Shown here in pieces: positions 33,543 through 42,336 of a stretch of 64,000 bases of DNA; position 1 is the first letter of the stretch, and the number at the start of each line of letters is the position of its first letter. The notes under the pieces are model-generated. The model did no database searches and had not been told where the DNA came from. It saw nothing but the letters and a program-made list of their open reading frames with translations. The stretch is from JAITVM01 sp031551135. GTDB lineage: Bacteria; Bacillota; Clostridia; Lachnospirales; JAITVM01. The stretch is from contig JAVBOA010000026.1 in the NCBI GenBank assembly GCA_031551135.1, positions 62,001-126,000 of the forward strand, read 5' to 3'. The position numbers were made by a program, and so were the translations under genes.

Positions 33543-34874
33543 TTGAAAAAAATTTTACACTCTGTAGAACTTGTAAAAGAAAGCTGTATCGGATGTACGG
33601 ATTGTATAAAACGCTGCCCGACAGAGGCAATCAGGGTGAGAAACGGAAAAGCTAAAATTAATGAAGAGGTTTGTATAGATTGCGGCATGTGCATTCGAGT
33701 TTGCCGAAACAGAGCAAAAAAAGCGGTTACCGATAGCCTTGACAGACTTAATTTTTTTGAATATACAATTGCGATTCCGGCACCGTCATTATATGCTCAA
33801 TTCAAAAAAATACGTGATGTTAATATTATATTGTCCGCCATTAAAAAACTTGGATTTGATGAGGTTTTTGAGGTTTCGAAAGCCGCAGAGGCTGTTACGG
33901 CGGAGACAAAGAAATTTCTAAACCAAAACATATTAAAAAAGCCGATTATAACTTCGGCATGTCCTGCAATTATAAGATTAATAACGATGAGGTTTCCCTC
34001 ATTAATCGAAAATATTTTACCAATGATTTCTCCTATGGAAATAGCGGCAATTTCTGCTAAAAATTATGTTTCTAAAAAGACCGGAATAGACAAATCAAAA
34101 ATAGGTGTTTTTTTTATTTCGCCTTGTGCGGCAAAACGTACAAATACTTTGAACCCTTTAGGTGTTGAAAAATCGCAGGTTGACGGCGTTATCGGGATTT
34201 CGGATATATATATGAAAATTCTGGATAAAGTGGCTAAACTCAAGCCCGAAGAAATCGAAGATCTGGCGCACAGCACATACCGCGGCGTGGAATGGGCGTT
34301 AATCGGAGGCGAAAGCAAGGGAATCCAGATTGATAACGCGATTGCCGTCGATGGAATGGAAAATGTCATTGATATTTTGGAAAATCTCGAAAACGGTCAA
34401 ATAAAAGATGTTGATTTTATTGAGGCTCTTGCTTGTATTGGCGGCTGTGTCGGCGGCCCGCTTACAATCGAAAACAGTTTCATTGCGAGAAATACGCTGA
34501 AAAAAACTCAGCAATACATGGCGATGTATGGAAGCGACAAGCTTCGGAATATCGATTTTGACTATTCCGAAATAGATTTCATATTTGACAAAGAAATCGA
34601 ACAGATAAATTCATTGGAGCTTGATGAAAATCTATCCGTTGCAATCTCAAAACTGCAAAAGGTGCATGAAATTCACGATAAATTGCCGCTGATAGACTGC
34701 GGCTCTTGCGGTGCGCCTACTTGTCAGGCACTTGCAGAGGATATTGTCAGGGGTTATGCAAATATTGAGGATTGTGTTTTTATGCTGCGTGAAGAAGTTC
34801 GGAGCTTGGCGCAGTCTATGATGGAGCTTACGTCGAAATTACCACAAACGATTAAAAATAATTTGGATGAATAG
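33543..34874 (+). CDS. [FeFe]-hydrogenase-like iron-sulfur protein, putatively sensory
   Basis: 443 residues. Two 4Fe-4S motifs at the N-terminus (Cys15-18-21-25 and 44-47-50-54), then a hydrogenase large-subunit-like core and, around residues 385-415, a further Fe-S motif DCGSCGAPTCQALAEDI. The four H-cluster Cys ligands appear to be kept: TSACP (Cys140), SPCAAK (Cys195) and ACIGGCVGGP (Cys298, Cys302). The proton-transfer Cys next to the first ligand is Ala139, a change known from putatively sensory FeFe-hydrogenases. Start at TTG 33543 after AGGTG. No hydE/F/G maturases or NuoE/F-type partners are in the window. A regulatory redox or H2 sensor is more likely than a bulk catalyst (inference). 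Confidence 0.82.
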   Translation: MKKILHSVELVKESCIGCTDCIKRCPTEAIRVRNGKAKINEEVCIDCGMCIRVCRNRAKKAVTDSLDRLNFFEYTIAIPAPSLYAQFKKIRDVNIILSAIKKLGFDEVFEVSKAAEAVTAETKKFLNQNILKKPIITSACPAIIRLITMRFPSLIENILPMISPMEIAAISAKNYVSKKTGIDKSKIGVFFISPCAAKRTNTLNPLGVEKSQVDGVIGISDIYMKILDKVAKLKPEEIEDLAHSTYRGVEWALIGGESKGIQIDNAIAVDGMENVIDILENLENGQIKDVDFIEALACIGGCVGGPLTIENSFIARNTLKKTQQYMAMYGSDKLRNIDFDYSEIDFIFDKEIEQINSLELDENLSVAISKLQKVHEIHDKLPLIDCGSCGAPTCQALAEDIVRGYANIEDCVFMLREEVRSLAQSMMELTSKLPQTIKNNLDE

Positions 34875-34886
34875 GCGGTGTTTAAA

Positions 34887-35219
34887 TTGATAGTAAAGGA
34901 TATTATTGAAAAATTTCAACTTGAGCCTTTGTCAGCTTTGGGCGCGCTTGATAATGAAATAAAAAATGTTTATATCGGTGATTTATTATCTTGGGTTATG
35001 GGGCGAGCAAAAGAAAATTGCGCTTGGATAACTATTCAAGGGCATGTAAATATAATCGCCGTGGCAACTCTAGTAAACGCAGCGTGCATTATTGTTTGCG
35101 AAAATGCTGAAATTTCCGCCGATACAATAGAAAAAGCCGAATCGGAAGAAATCCCGCTTTTGAAATCAAAATTAAATTCTTATGAATTAGCCAAATTATT
35201 TGCGGCTGAAAATTTATGA
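34887..35219 (+). CDS. Second DRTGG domain protein
   Basis: 110 residues, starting at TTG 34887 with AGGCGGTG upstream. VKDIIEKFQLEPLSA, then IKNVYIGDLLSWVMGRAKENCAWITIQGHVNIIAVATLVNAACIIVCENAEI, is the usual form of the second DRTGG-type protein in this cluster. It ends with ATGA overlapping the PHP gene by 4 bp. Role unknown; likely binds a nucleotide or small ligand together with the upstream proteins. Confidence 0.78.
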   Translation: MIVKDIIEKFQLEPLSALGALDNEIKNVYIGDLLSWVMGRAKENCAWITIQGHVNIIAVATLVNAACIIVCENAEISADTIEKAESEEIPLLKSKLNSYELAKLFAAENL

Positions 35220-35944
35220 AAATTTATTATGACCTCCATCTGCATACGGCACTTTCGCCATGCGGAGACGCTGATATGACCCCGAATAATCTTGTAAATA
35301 TGTCGGCGCTCTGCGGACTAAATTGTATAGCTATAACCGACCATAATTCGTTTTTGAATATCGAAGCTTGCATGGAAGTGGCCGAAAAAAATAATTTGGA
35401 TATTTTGATTGTTCCGGGCATGGAAGTCGAAACCTCGGAAGAAATTCATGTTGTTTGTCTTTTTCCGGATTTGGAATCCATAAAGGCTTTTGGGAAAGTA
35501 GTTTTCGATAAATTGAATAAAATTAAAAATAATGATAGAATTTTCGGCCGTCAGCAGATTTTGGATTCGGAAGACAATGAAATTGGCGTTGTTGATGAAT
35601 TATTGATTACTAGTACGAATATCGATATTTATGCGCTGATAAAGCTTGCGAAAGAACATAACGGAATTGCAATTCCGGCGCATATTGACCGTAATTCAAA
35701 TTCTATTATATCAAACCTCGGCTTTATTCCGCCTGATTTAGACATCACGCTTATAGAATTTTCGCGCAAAGCAAAGCCCGAAGACTATTTGCCTACGATT
35801 AAAAAAACTAGCTGTAAAAATTTTTCGTATATAATTTCTTCAGATTCGCATTATTTGGAACATATTCCTGACGCGGAGAATTTTCTGGAATTTGATAAAA
35901 AACCTAATTCCTTTGATATAATTGAAAAATTGAAATCGATGTAA
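35216..35944 (+). CDS. PHP domain metal-dependent phosphoesterase
   Basis: 242 residues. PHP signature YYDLHLHTALSPCGDADMTP at the start, AITDHNSF near residue 40, PGMEVETSEEIHVVCLF near residue 65, AIPAHIDR near residue 155 and SSDSHYLEHIP near the C-terminus supply the His/Asp/Glu metal ligands. These enzymes hydrolyse phosphoesters; the substrate here is unknown. Last gene of the DRTGG / HATPase / hydrogenase-like operon, a setting conserved in many Clostridia. Confidence 0.88.
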   Translation: MKIYYDLHLHTALSPCGDADMTPNNLVNMSALCGLNCIAITDHNSFLNIEACMEVAEKNNLDILIVPGMEVETSEEIHVVCLFPDLESIKAFGKVVFDKLNKIKNNDRIFGRQQILDSEDNEIGVVDELLITSTNIDIYALIKLAKEHNGIAIPAHIDRNSNSIISNLGFIPPDLDITLIEFSRKAKPEDYLPTIKKTSCKNFSYIISSDSHYLEHIPDAENFLEFDKKPNSFDIIEKLKSM

Positions 35945-35946
35945 AA

Positions 35947-35989
35947 AAAGATTTTGGAGGCTTGGATAAACCTTCAAAATCTTTTTTTG
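35947..35989. terminator. Bidirectional terminator between convergent genes
   Basis: Stem AAAGATTTTGGAGG / CCTTCAAAATCTTT with flanking A- and T-tracts; ends both the PHP operon and the ABC exporter operon. Confidence 0.9.
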
Positions 35990-35992
35990 TCA

Positions 35993-36778
35993 TCAAATAA
36001 AATCCCGATTGCCGTATTTTGTTTGCGTAAATTTAACAGAGAAGAATATTATTAAACCTGCGATTACAAGATAGATAAAGTTATATTCATTTTTGATACC
36101 GGACTGAATCGGAAAATACCTGGTAGGCGTCAGGAAATTCAGGAAATTGATATTTCCGGCGGCTTCGATAAAAAAGCCGAACGAATACGAAAATAGTAAG
36201 AATACCATTGCCGCCCTTACCGAATTTTTATAAGTAGAGAAAATCGCCGAACAAATAAGCCCGATTGCCATGAATAATAATTGAGTAACAAACATTCCGC
36301 CGCTGCATAAAATTATCCTTAAAACTATATCAAACCCCGGTTTTATCGGCATAATACATAAAAATGAGCTTAGCAAAGAAACAATATTTATTATAAAAAT
36401 ATTGATTACGCCCACATAAACCTTCGTTAAAACGATTTCACCGCGTGCAAACGGTTTTGTATATATATAATCGCTGTATTTGTCTCTTTGGTCTTTTGAA
36501 ATAATGCTCGCTCCGGTATAAACGGCGTGCGGATAAGTCATAAGGCAGGTCCAATAATACATGCAGGCATAATATCCCATACTTTCGGAAAAATCAATTT
36601 GATAAATTCCAAACATAATTTGAACAATTTTCGGAATTTTTTCGAAAACCTTTGAAAAATCATCCATATATTGAGATATAAAAGGGTATTCCAACAGTCC
36701 GAAAACCGCTAATATTACAATCAAAAAACTCCAAATCAATATGGATTTTATAGTGCGGATAAATTCTGTCTTAAACAT
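35993..36778 (-). CDS. ABC-2 type transporter permease
   Basis: 261 residues, about six membrane helices. The N-terminal segment MFKTEFIRTIKSILIWSFLIVIL and internal YTKPFARGEIVLTKVYVGVINI (the loop of ABC-2 exporters with the KP-hR pattern) are typical. Second permease of an exporter operon transcribed leftwards (ATPase, permease, permease). Gap to the upstream permease is 12 bp with GGAGGT. Substrate unknown; antibiotic or peptide export is common for this layout. Confidence 0.85.
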   Translation of the reverse strand: MFKTEFIRTIKSILIWSFLIVILAVFGLLEYPFISQYMDDFSKVFEKIPKIVQIMFGIYQIDFSESMGYYACMYYWTCLMTYPHAVYTGASIISKDQRDKYSDYIYTKPFARGEIVLTKVYVGVINIFIINIVSLLSSFLCIMPIKPGFDIVLRIILCSGGMFVTQLLFMAIGLICSAIFSTYKNSVRAAMVFLLFSYSFGFFIEAAGNINFLNFLTPTRYFPIQSGIKNEYNFIYLVIAGLIIFFSVKFTQTKYGNRDFI

Positions 36779-36790
36779 TTTCAGACCTCC

Positions 36791-37585
36791 CTAAGCTACC
36801 AGAATAACATCTTTTTTGCGGTAAAGATAAAAAGCGGTGCATAAAAATATTGCGATTAAAACGATATAGGAAATCATAAATTCAATTCTGTACGAGCCGT
36901 TTTCAAAAATTTGTGCCATATCAAAATATACAAACGGGGTAAGTAATTTTATCGCAAAGATTTGTGTTTTTCTGGAAAACGCGCCCAAAACATAGAATAA
37001 AAATGCTGCACCGGAAGCAAATCCAAGCGGTGTTCGGATTCTGGGATAAATTGTTGCGGCGAAAACGCCAAAGCAAACAAAGAAAATTTGTAATAATAAG
37101 AATGAAAACGCAATCAATAAAAATTGATTCAAAATAAAATCATTGTGCATATTCATTTTTGCCGAAATAAAAGAACCGCAAATATAACCGAAACCGATAA
37201 TCAAATTGGATATAATTGCAAAACCTAATTTCGAGAAAAATATTTTTTCCCTTTTAAAAGGCTTTGTCATAATCAGGTCGGCGGTTTTATTCAGATATTC
37301 TTTATTAAAAACATAAAAACCGCTGAAGATTCCGCAAATTGCGCCCGCAATCATAAAAAACGAATTTAAAAATCCGTAAACACCCATCGGAGATTGAATA
37401 TATTTCATATTTGCGCCGATTGTTTCGTAAAATGAATTATTGCTCAGCATATCGGGTGATAAAAATTGGCTGCCATTGACGATAAAACCAATATAAACCG
37501 GCAACATGGAATATATACAAACAAAAAGGGCAATTGTCCAGATTATGATAAAATATCTTCTGTAATAAAGTTCATGTTTTAGCAT
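36791..37585 (-). CDS. ABC-2 type transporter permease
   Basis: 264 residues with six hydrophobic segments and the cytoplasmic loop LIMTKPFKREKIFFSKLGFAIISNLIIG shared with its partner at 35993. Pairs of ABC-2 permeases of this size form heterodimers with a single ATPase. RBS GGAGG lies 5 bp before the start, and the ATPase gene ends 11 bp upstream. Confidence 0.85.
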   Translation of the reverse strand: MLKHELYYRRYFIIIWTIALFVCIYSMLPVYIGFIVNGSQFLSPDMLSNNSFYETIGANMKYIQSPMGVYGFLNSFFMIAGAICGIFSGFYVFNKEYLNKTADLIMTKPFKREKIFFSKLGFAIISNLIIGFGYICGSFISAKMNMHNDFILNQFLLIAFSFLLLQIFFVCFGVFAATIYPRIRTPLGFASGAAFLFYVLGAFSRKTQIFAIKLLTPFVYFDMAQIFENGSYRIEFMISYIVLIAIFLCTAFYLYRKKDVILVA

Positions 37586-37596
37586 AATCGCGCCTC

Positions 37597-38472
37597 CTAA
37601 CTGTAATAATGCATAAATATTTCTTCGAGTGTCGGCTCTTCAATATAGACATCAGAAAGTTTAAACCGGCTTAATGTTTGAATTAACTCCATAACATCGC
37701 CCATGAACATGAAAGACAGTGTATTATTTTTCTGTTCAAAATTTTTGATTTGAAGATTTTCCAAAATACTTTTATCGAATCCATTATCCAAAACTAAATT
37801 TATGCGCTTGTAACCTTTTTTTCTAAGATCGGAAATATTTTGAATATCAATTATTTTACCTTCTTTTACAACAGCGACTTTGGTGCAGATTTTCTGAACT
37901 TCGCTCAAAACATGAGATGAAAAGAAAATCGTAACGCCGGATTTATTTTCTTCGGTTAAAATATCAAAAAATACCTGCTGAACAAGGGGGTCGAGCGAGG
38001 AAGTCGGCTCATCCAAAATCAAAAGTTTTGGAGAATGTAATAAGGCACAGATTATTCCGACTTTTCGTTTGTTTCCCAAAGATAAATCTGCAATTTTTCT
38101 GTTTGTTTCAAGATTTAGCCTATCGCATAAAATTTTTGTGCGTTCCTTGCAATCTTTTGAATACAGCGAAGCGGTATATTCAAAAAGTTCCTTGACTTTC
38201 ATATATTCAAAAAAATTCGCTTCTGACGGAAGATATCCGACATCTTTTGAAATTATGGGTGCGTCTTTTATGCAGTCTTTGCCAAATATTTTTGCATTTC
38301 CGCTGTCGGGTTTTAAAAGTGCGAGCAAAGTCCGGATAGTTGTGGATTTTCCGGCGCCGTTCGGTCCGATAAAGCCATAAATTTCCCCTTGCTCAACATT
38401 AAAACTAATATCAACAATACCTCGGCTTTTGCCATATGATTTCTTCAGATTACTAATTTCAATAACGTTCAT
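37597..38472 (-). CDS. ABC transporter ATP-binding protein
   Basis: 291 residues. Walker A GPNGAGKST near residue 36, Q-loop region VGYLPSEANFFE, signature LSLGNKRKV (instead of LSGGQ, a common variation in ABC-2 exporters), Walker B LLILDEPTSSLDP and switch His FFSSHVLSEV. It powers the two downstream permeases. First gene of the exporter operon; a short family A element and the TetR gene lie upstream on the same strand. Confidence 0.93.
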   Translation of the reverse strand: MNVIEISNLKKSYGKSRGIVDISFNVEQGEIYGFIGPNGAGKSTTIRTLLALLKPDSGNAKIFGKDCIKDAPIISKDVGYLPSEANFFEYMKVKELFEYTASLYSKDCKERTKILCDRLNLETNRKIADLSLGNKRKVGIICALLHSPKLLILDEPTSSLDPLVQQVFFDILTEENKSGVTIFFSSHVLSEVQKICTKVAVVKEGKIIDIQNISDLRKKGYKRINLVLDNGFDKSILENLQIKNFEQKNNTLSFMFMGDVMELIQTLSRFKLSDVYIEEPTLEEIFMHYYS

Positions 38473-38494
38473 ATTTTCGCCTCCAAAGAATTTA

Positions 38495-38536
38495 TACTAT
38501 TTCCATTATTAAGGATAGAAAAAAATGAAAACAGCA
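38495..38536 (+). repeat. Short family A element at the TetR stop codon
   Basis: 42 bp, TACTATTTCCATT to ATGAAAACAGCA, flanked by TTA on both sides (38492-38494, 38537-38539). The right TTA is the complement of the TAA stop codon of the TetR gene. Confidence 0.8.
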
Positions 38537-39184
38537 TTATTTATAAAAAATTTTACGCATTAAATTCAAATATCCTTCGTAATCTTCTTGAATTTTGTGA
38601 TAATATGGTTCATAATCTTCTATTTTATAACCGTGGTTTTGAGCGGATAAATTATCCGAAAATCCTTTCGTTGCCCAAATAATAATATCGATTGATTTTT
38701 GAATATCTATATCATCTCGAAAAAGAGAGTAATCCGCCGATGTTCCGATTTTTTGAAAAACTACCTCCAAAGGGCTGTTGAAATCGGCAAAATCATCGGG
38801 AAATTCATCACGTCCGGAAAAAAAAGCCGCAATCATAAAACTGTAAACAAGCGGATACTTTGTAATAAGTCTTTGTGCTATTGAGGCAAGCTCCAGAAGA
38901 TTAGAAAAAATATCTCCGCTTTGAAGAGCTGCTTTTTCGTATTCCGGTATGATTTTATTTAATGAATAATGTATTAAAAAAAAGAACAGGCCTTTTTTAT
39001 TTGAAAAATAGTGAAAAAGCAGGCCTTTCGAGATCGATGCGTTTTGAGTCATAATATCCGTATTTGCTTTTCGGTACCCTTTTTTAAATTCCAGCATAGC
39101 CGATTCGATAATCCGGTTTCGCTTTTCTTCATCCAATGACATTATTTTGTGCTTGTTTATATCCATTGATAAAAAATTTTTCAT
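38537..39184 (-). CDS. TetR/AcrR family regulator of the ABC exporter
   Basis: 215 residues. The N-terminal HTH is clear: EKRNRIIESAMLEFKKGYRKANTDIMTQNASISKGLLFHYFSNKKGLFFFLIHYS. The rest is a helical ligand-binding domain. Start at 39184 with the complement of AAGGAG upstream; a longer frame to 39217 would run through the operator. Two copies of TTGACT-N4-AGTCAA overlap its promoter, so it very likely represses itself and, by read-through, the exporter genes. Confidence 0.9.
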   Translation of the reverse strand: MKNFLSMDINKHKIMSLDEEKRNRIIESAMLEFKKGYRKANTDIMTQNASISKGLLFHYFSNKKGLFFFLIHYSLNKIIPEYEKAALQSGDIFSNLLELASIAQRLITKYPLVYSFMIAAFFSGRDEFPDDFADFNSPLEVVFQKIGTSADYSLFRDDIDIQKSIDIIIWATKGFSDNLSAQNHGYKIEDYEPYYHKIQEDYEGYLNLMRKIFYK

Positions 39185-39217
39185 TTCTGCTCCTTTACTG
39201 TAGTTTATAATTCGCAA

Positions 39218-39239
39218 ATATTGACTTGTCAGTCAATAT
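39218..39239. promoter_or_regulatory. TetR operator 1
   Basis: Perfect palindrome ATATTGACT-TGTC-AGTCAATAT between the -10 and the start codon of the TetR gene. Confidence 0.8.
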
Positions 39240-39240
39240 A

Positions 39241-39269
39241 ATTATATATCGTGTTGACTCTCCAGTCAA
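39241..39269 (-). promoter_or_regulatory. Promoter of the TetR gene
   Basis: On the minus strand TTGACT (39269-39264), 17-bp spacer, TATAAT (39246-39241). The -35 lies within operator 2. Confidence 0.82.
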
Positions 39270-39270
39270 T
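39253..39270. promoter_or_regulatory. TetR operator 2
   Basis: GTTGACT-CTCC-AGTCAAT, same half-sites and 4-bp spacer as operator 1; centres are 33 bp apart, about three helical turns. Confidence 0.78.
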
Positions 39271-39277
39271 ATGGAAA

Positions 39278-39309
39278 TAAAAAAAGACTTCTCTAAAATA
39301 GAAAAGTCT
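39278..39309 (-). terminator. Terminator of the sortase gene
   Basis: Read on the minus strand: stem AGACTTTTCTA / TAGAGAAGTCT with loop TTT, followed by seven T. Confidence 0.88.
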
Positions 39310-39325
39310 CAAAATGAAAATAGTA

Positions 39326-40288
39326 TTAGTCCGCCAAAGGTTTTAGATCTTTGAGTTTTGCGTGAACAACAAACCTTGTATTATCCTCTTCGTTTGTACA
39401 TGTAGAAAGTGTTAGTATTTTATCATCGGCGGTGACTTCTAAATCAGACGAATAAAATGATTTAGATTGTATCTCCTCTATAAATTCAGCTTTTTTTTCT
39501 TTTGATTCAAAATTGGCCTTAATATAATTAAAAGAAGTAGGCGTTGAATAAAAAGAGAAAATTTCCCAAACGGTATTATCATATAAAGTCATCAACGCAA
39601 TGTATTTATGCGATTCATAATAAGATAAATCTTGATATTTTCTGACATCGTGAAATTTAGAGCCGTCGCGCATATTATGACCGTAAATTATAGTGTTATC
39701 TGAAAAATTTTCGATATTATTTTCATAATCCATATAAATTGCGCCCGCAATATTTTCTTCTTTTAAGGAATTATGAGTTAAATAATAATCGTTATCTTCG
39801 CCCTGAACAACAACCTCGGAAATATTTGTATCATCGATTTTCAAATATCCGACAATATCTTCATTATTGTTATTGTTAGCGAAAACAGCGTCAAATCTGC
39901 CGGAAACTTTTCGTTCGGTTTGCGGAGCAGTTGTGGAAGAAGTTTCGGTATCGGTCTCTTGTTTTGGTGTAAACTTTGTATCGCCGGGCTTCGAGCTGAA
40001 TACAGGCAGTTTGTTTGCCGGGTCAGGCTCGATATCGGTTATAATCTCTGCATTTGCGCGAGTGTAATTTTGGTTGCGCCACAAAGCTATATAATAATTG
40101 AAAAGTTCGAATAAAAGCAGCGCTATTGCCAAAGAAAAAATAGCAATCAACATATTAACATAAGTTATTGTTTTTTTATTTTTTTGGTATCTTTTACGGA
40201 CATTTTTTTTATGAGTTTCTTCTTTAAAATTATCTAGGTCAAAATTATCTTCGATATGCTTTCGGTTTCTTGTCCTAAAATTTTGCAT
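39326..40288 (-). CDS. Class B sortase
   Basis: 320 residues. A basic cytoplasmic N-terminus, one membrane helix (about residues 45-70), a Thr/Pro/Glu-rich linker and the sortase domain. Catalytic residues: His in IIYGHNM, Cys in LTLSTCT, Arg in TRFVVHA. Class B features include the GYLKIDDTNIS and YMDY segments. Sortases cut an LPXTG/NPXTN-like motif and join the protein to the wall or to a pilin. No substrate protein with such a motif is encoded nearby. The TAA stop abuts an isolated family A right end (39313-39325). Confidence 0.9.
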   Translation of the reverse strand: MQNFRTRNRKHIEDNFDLDNFKEETHKKNVRKRYQKNKKTITYVNMLIAIFSLAIALLLFELFNYYIALWRNQNYTRANAEIITDIEPDPANKLPVFSSKPGDTKFTPKQETDTETSSTTAPQTERKVSGRFDAVFANNNNNEDIVGYLKIDDTNISEVVVQGEDNDYYLTHNSLKEENIAGAIYMDYENNIENFSDNTIIYGHNMRDGSKFHDVRKYQDLSYYESHKYIALMTLYDNTVWEIFSFYSTPTSFNYIKANFESKEKKAEFIEEIQSKSFYSSDLEVTADDKILTLSTCTNEEDNTRFVVHAKLKDLKPLAD

Positions 40289-40601
40289 AGGATTCTTCTA
40301 CCCCCTATAACTTTATAATTTTATATTATAGACCTTATTCAAAAAAATCAAGGCAATATTTGTGAACTTTTTTTGTACATTATAAAACAAAAATTTAATC
40401 GTTCGTGGGTATATTACAATATTTATTATATATCGAAAAAATTTCCGTTTTTATTTATAAGAATTTCATTAAAAACAGCCGGTAAAAATTTAAATACAGA
40501 GAAAAAATAAATTTTGCGGAAAAAATTGAACTTATGATAAAAAAACAGTATAATTATCAAATAGGAGTTTTACTTTAATAATTTTATACAAGGTGGTTTT
40601 T
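40289..40601. other. Divergent intergenic region between sortase and mltG
   Basis: No gene. Holds an isolated family B right end (AATCGTTCG...GTATATTA at 40396-40414) and the mltG promoter. Confidence 0.6.
40526..40554 (+). promoter_or_regulatory. Promoter of the mltG-trmR-trhP operon
   Basis: TTGAAC at 40526-40531, 17-bp spacer, TATAAT at 40549-40554. Confidence 0.8.
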
Positions 40602-41669
40602 ATGAAAATAATTAAATTTTTAGGATTTCTATCAGGTTCTATACTTAGTATACTGATATTTGTTGTGACCATTGCGTTTATTTATAAATACACAATTCTT
40701 TCTTTTAACAGCACTAAATCATATTATAATAGAGAAAATATCCCCGAAAAAGAAGTTACAATAACAATAAAAGATGATTATACAGTGGAAGATGTTGCTA
40801 AAGAACTGAAACGTAAAGGCTTGATAGAAAATGAGATGGTATTTCAGATAGATTCGATATTGTCAGGCGCAAAGGATATGAAATTCGTTGCCGGAGAATA
40901 TACGTTGAAAACAAATATGGATACCGATGAAATGCGTAAAACTTTAAATTTGCCGTCTAATGTGGAAAGCGATGAAGTAAAAGTTACGATAAGAGAAGGA
41001 CTCTCTTTAAAAGAAATCGGCGAAGTTTTGGAGACTAAAGGCATTATCTTGCAGGAAGAATTTATCGCCGCCTGCGCCAACGAAAAATTTGATTATTCTT
41101 TTTTGAAAGAAATTGAAGGCAGGGAAAATTATTTAGAGGGATATCTTTTTCCGGACACATATTTTTTTACAAAAGGAATGCCGTCACGGCAAATAATTGA
41201 TAAAATGCTTAATAGATTTGAAGAAATTTTTAATGATGAATATATTGCCCGCGCCAAAGAATTGAATTTAACCATAGATGACACCGTGAAAATTGCCTCT
41301 ATAATCGAACGTGAAACAAATCAGGAAGCGGAACGCCCGTTTGTTTCGTCCGTAATTCATAACAGAATAAATGCCGGAATGAAATTGGAAATGATTTCGA
41401 CAGTCGTGTATATTACCGAAAAACGGAAAGACCGCTTGGACGATTCCGAATTATATATCGATTCGCCGTATAATACTTACGTTTACGACGGACTTCCTGC
41501 CGGACCGATTTCGAATCCCGGCGAAGCCTGCATAAAAGCCGCACTCAATCCCGGCGCAACCGAATTTTTATATTTTTGTATAAAAAACGAAGAAACAGGG
41601 GAACATTTTTTTACAAAAGATTATGACGAATATCAAAACGCACTTCAAGAATACAATCAGAGGTTTTAA
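40602..41669 (+). CDS. mltG: Endolytic murein transglycosylase MltG
   Basis: 355 residues: one N-terminal membrane helix, a LysM-like region (EVTITIKDDYTVEDVAKELKRKGLI), and the YceG catalytic domain. The catalytic Glu is in ASIIERETN near residue 240; LEGYLFPDTYFF, SVIHNRI and DSPYNTY are conserved. It cuts nascent glycan strands and sets their length. Start at ATG 40602 with AAGGTGG upstream. The 3' neighbours match the Bacillus yrrL-yrrM-yrrO order. Confidence 0.95.
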   Translation: MKIIKFLGFLSGSILSILIFVVTIAFIYKYTILSFNSTKSYYNRENIPEKEVTITIKDDYTVEDVAKELKRKGLIENEMVFQIDSILSGAKDMKFVAGEYTLKTNMDTDEMRKTLNLPSNVESDEVKVTIREGLSLKEIGEVLETKGIILQEEFIAACANEKFDYSFLKEIEGRENYLEGYLFPDTYFFTKGMPSRQIIDKMLNRFEEIFNDEYIARAKELNLTIDDTVKIASIIERETNQEAERPFVSSVIHNRINAGMKLEMISTVVYITEKRKDRLDDSELYIDSPYNTYVYDGLPAGPISNPGEACIKAALNPGATEFLYFCIKNEETGEHFFTKDYDEYQNALQEYNQRF

Positions 41670-41670
41670 T

Positions 41671-42321
41671 ATGGAAATTTTAAATCGTGATTTAGCTGTC
41701 TACTTAAATTCATTTTATAATTTTGAAAATGGTGAGCTTGGAGAAATTCAAAAAAAAGCAATTGAACAAAGAGTTCCAATCATTCCGAACGATACCGCTA
41801 ATTTTATTACGCTTATTTTGGCGATAAAAAAACCGAAAAGTATTTTAGAAATCGGCTCGGCGGTCGGATTTTCATCTTCTCTTTTCTCGAATTATTTGGA
41901 TACGGGCGGCAAAATTATTACAATTGAGAAAAATCCTGAAATGGTTCTAAAGGCTAAAGAGAATTTTGATAAGCTCGGACTGAATCAAAAAATCGAAATT
42001 TTGGAAGGCGATGCCGCGGAAGTTTTGGATGGTGTTGAACAAAAATTTGATGTTATTTTTATGGATGCCGCAAAAGGGCAATATATAAATATTTTGGATA
42101 AATGTTTGAATTTGTTGAATAACGGAGGAATCTTGATTGCTGATGATGTTCTGCAAGGCGGAACGATAGCAATGGATATTTCTCAAACTGACAGAAAAAA
42201 CCGTACAATCCGCCGAAGAATGAAATCTTTTTTGGAGGAGATTAATTCGAGAGCAGACTTGAAAACAGCTGTAATTCCGGTCGGCGATGGAGTTTCGGTT
42301 TCATATAAATTCGAATTATAG
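41671..42321 (+). CDS. trmR: tRNA 5-hydroxyuridine methyltransferase (O-methyltransferase family 3)
   Basis: 216 residues. SAM-binding motif ILEIGSAVGFSSSLF near residue 60, FDVIFMDAAKGQY near residue 128 and GGILIADDVLQGG near residue 150 are characteristic of this methyltransferase family. In Bacillus subtilis the gene in this position (yrrM/trmR) methylates 5-hydroxyuridine at tRNA position 34 to mo5U. The conserved order mltG-trmR-trhP supports the specific call over a generic O-methyltransferase. Start 1 bp after the mltG stop. Confidence 0.85.
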   Translation: MEILNRDLAVYLNSFYNFENGELGEIQKKAIEQRVPIIPNDTANFITLILAIKKPKSILEIGSAVGFSSSLFSNYLDTGGKIITIEKNPEMVLKAKENFDKLGLNQKIEILEGDAAEVLDGVEQKFDVIFMDAAKGQYINILDKCLNLLNNGGILIADDVLQGGTIAMDISQTDRKNRTIRRRMKSFLEEINSRADLKTAVIPVGDGVSVSYKFEL

Positions 42322-42336
42322 ACTAGGAGATTATTA

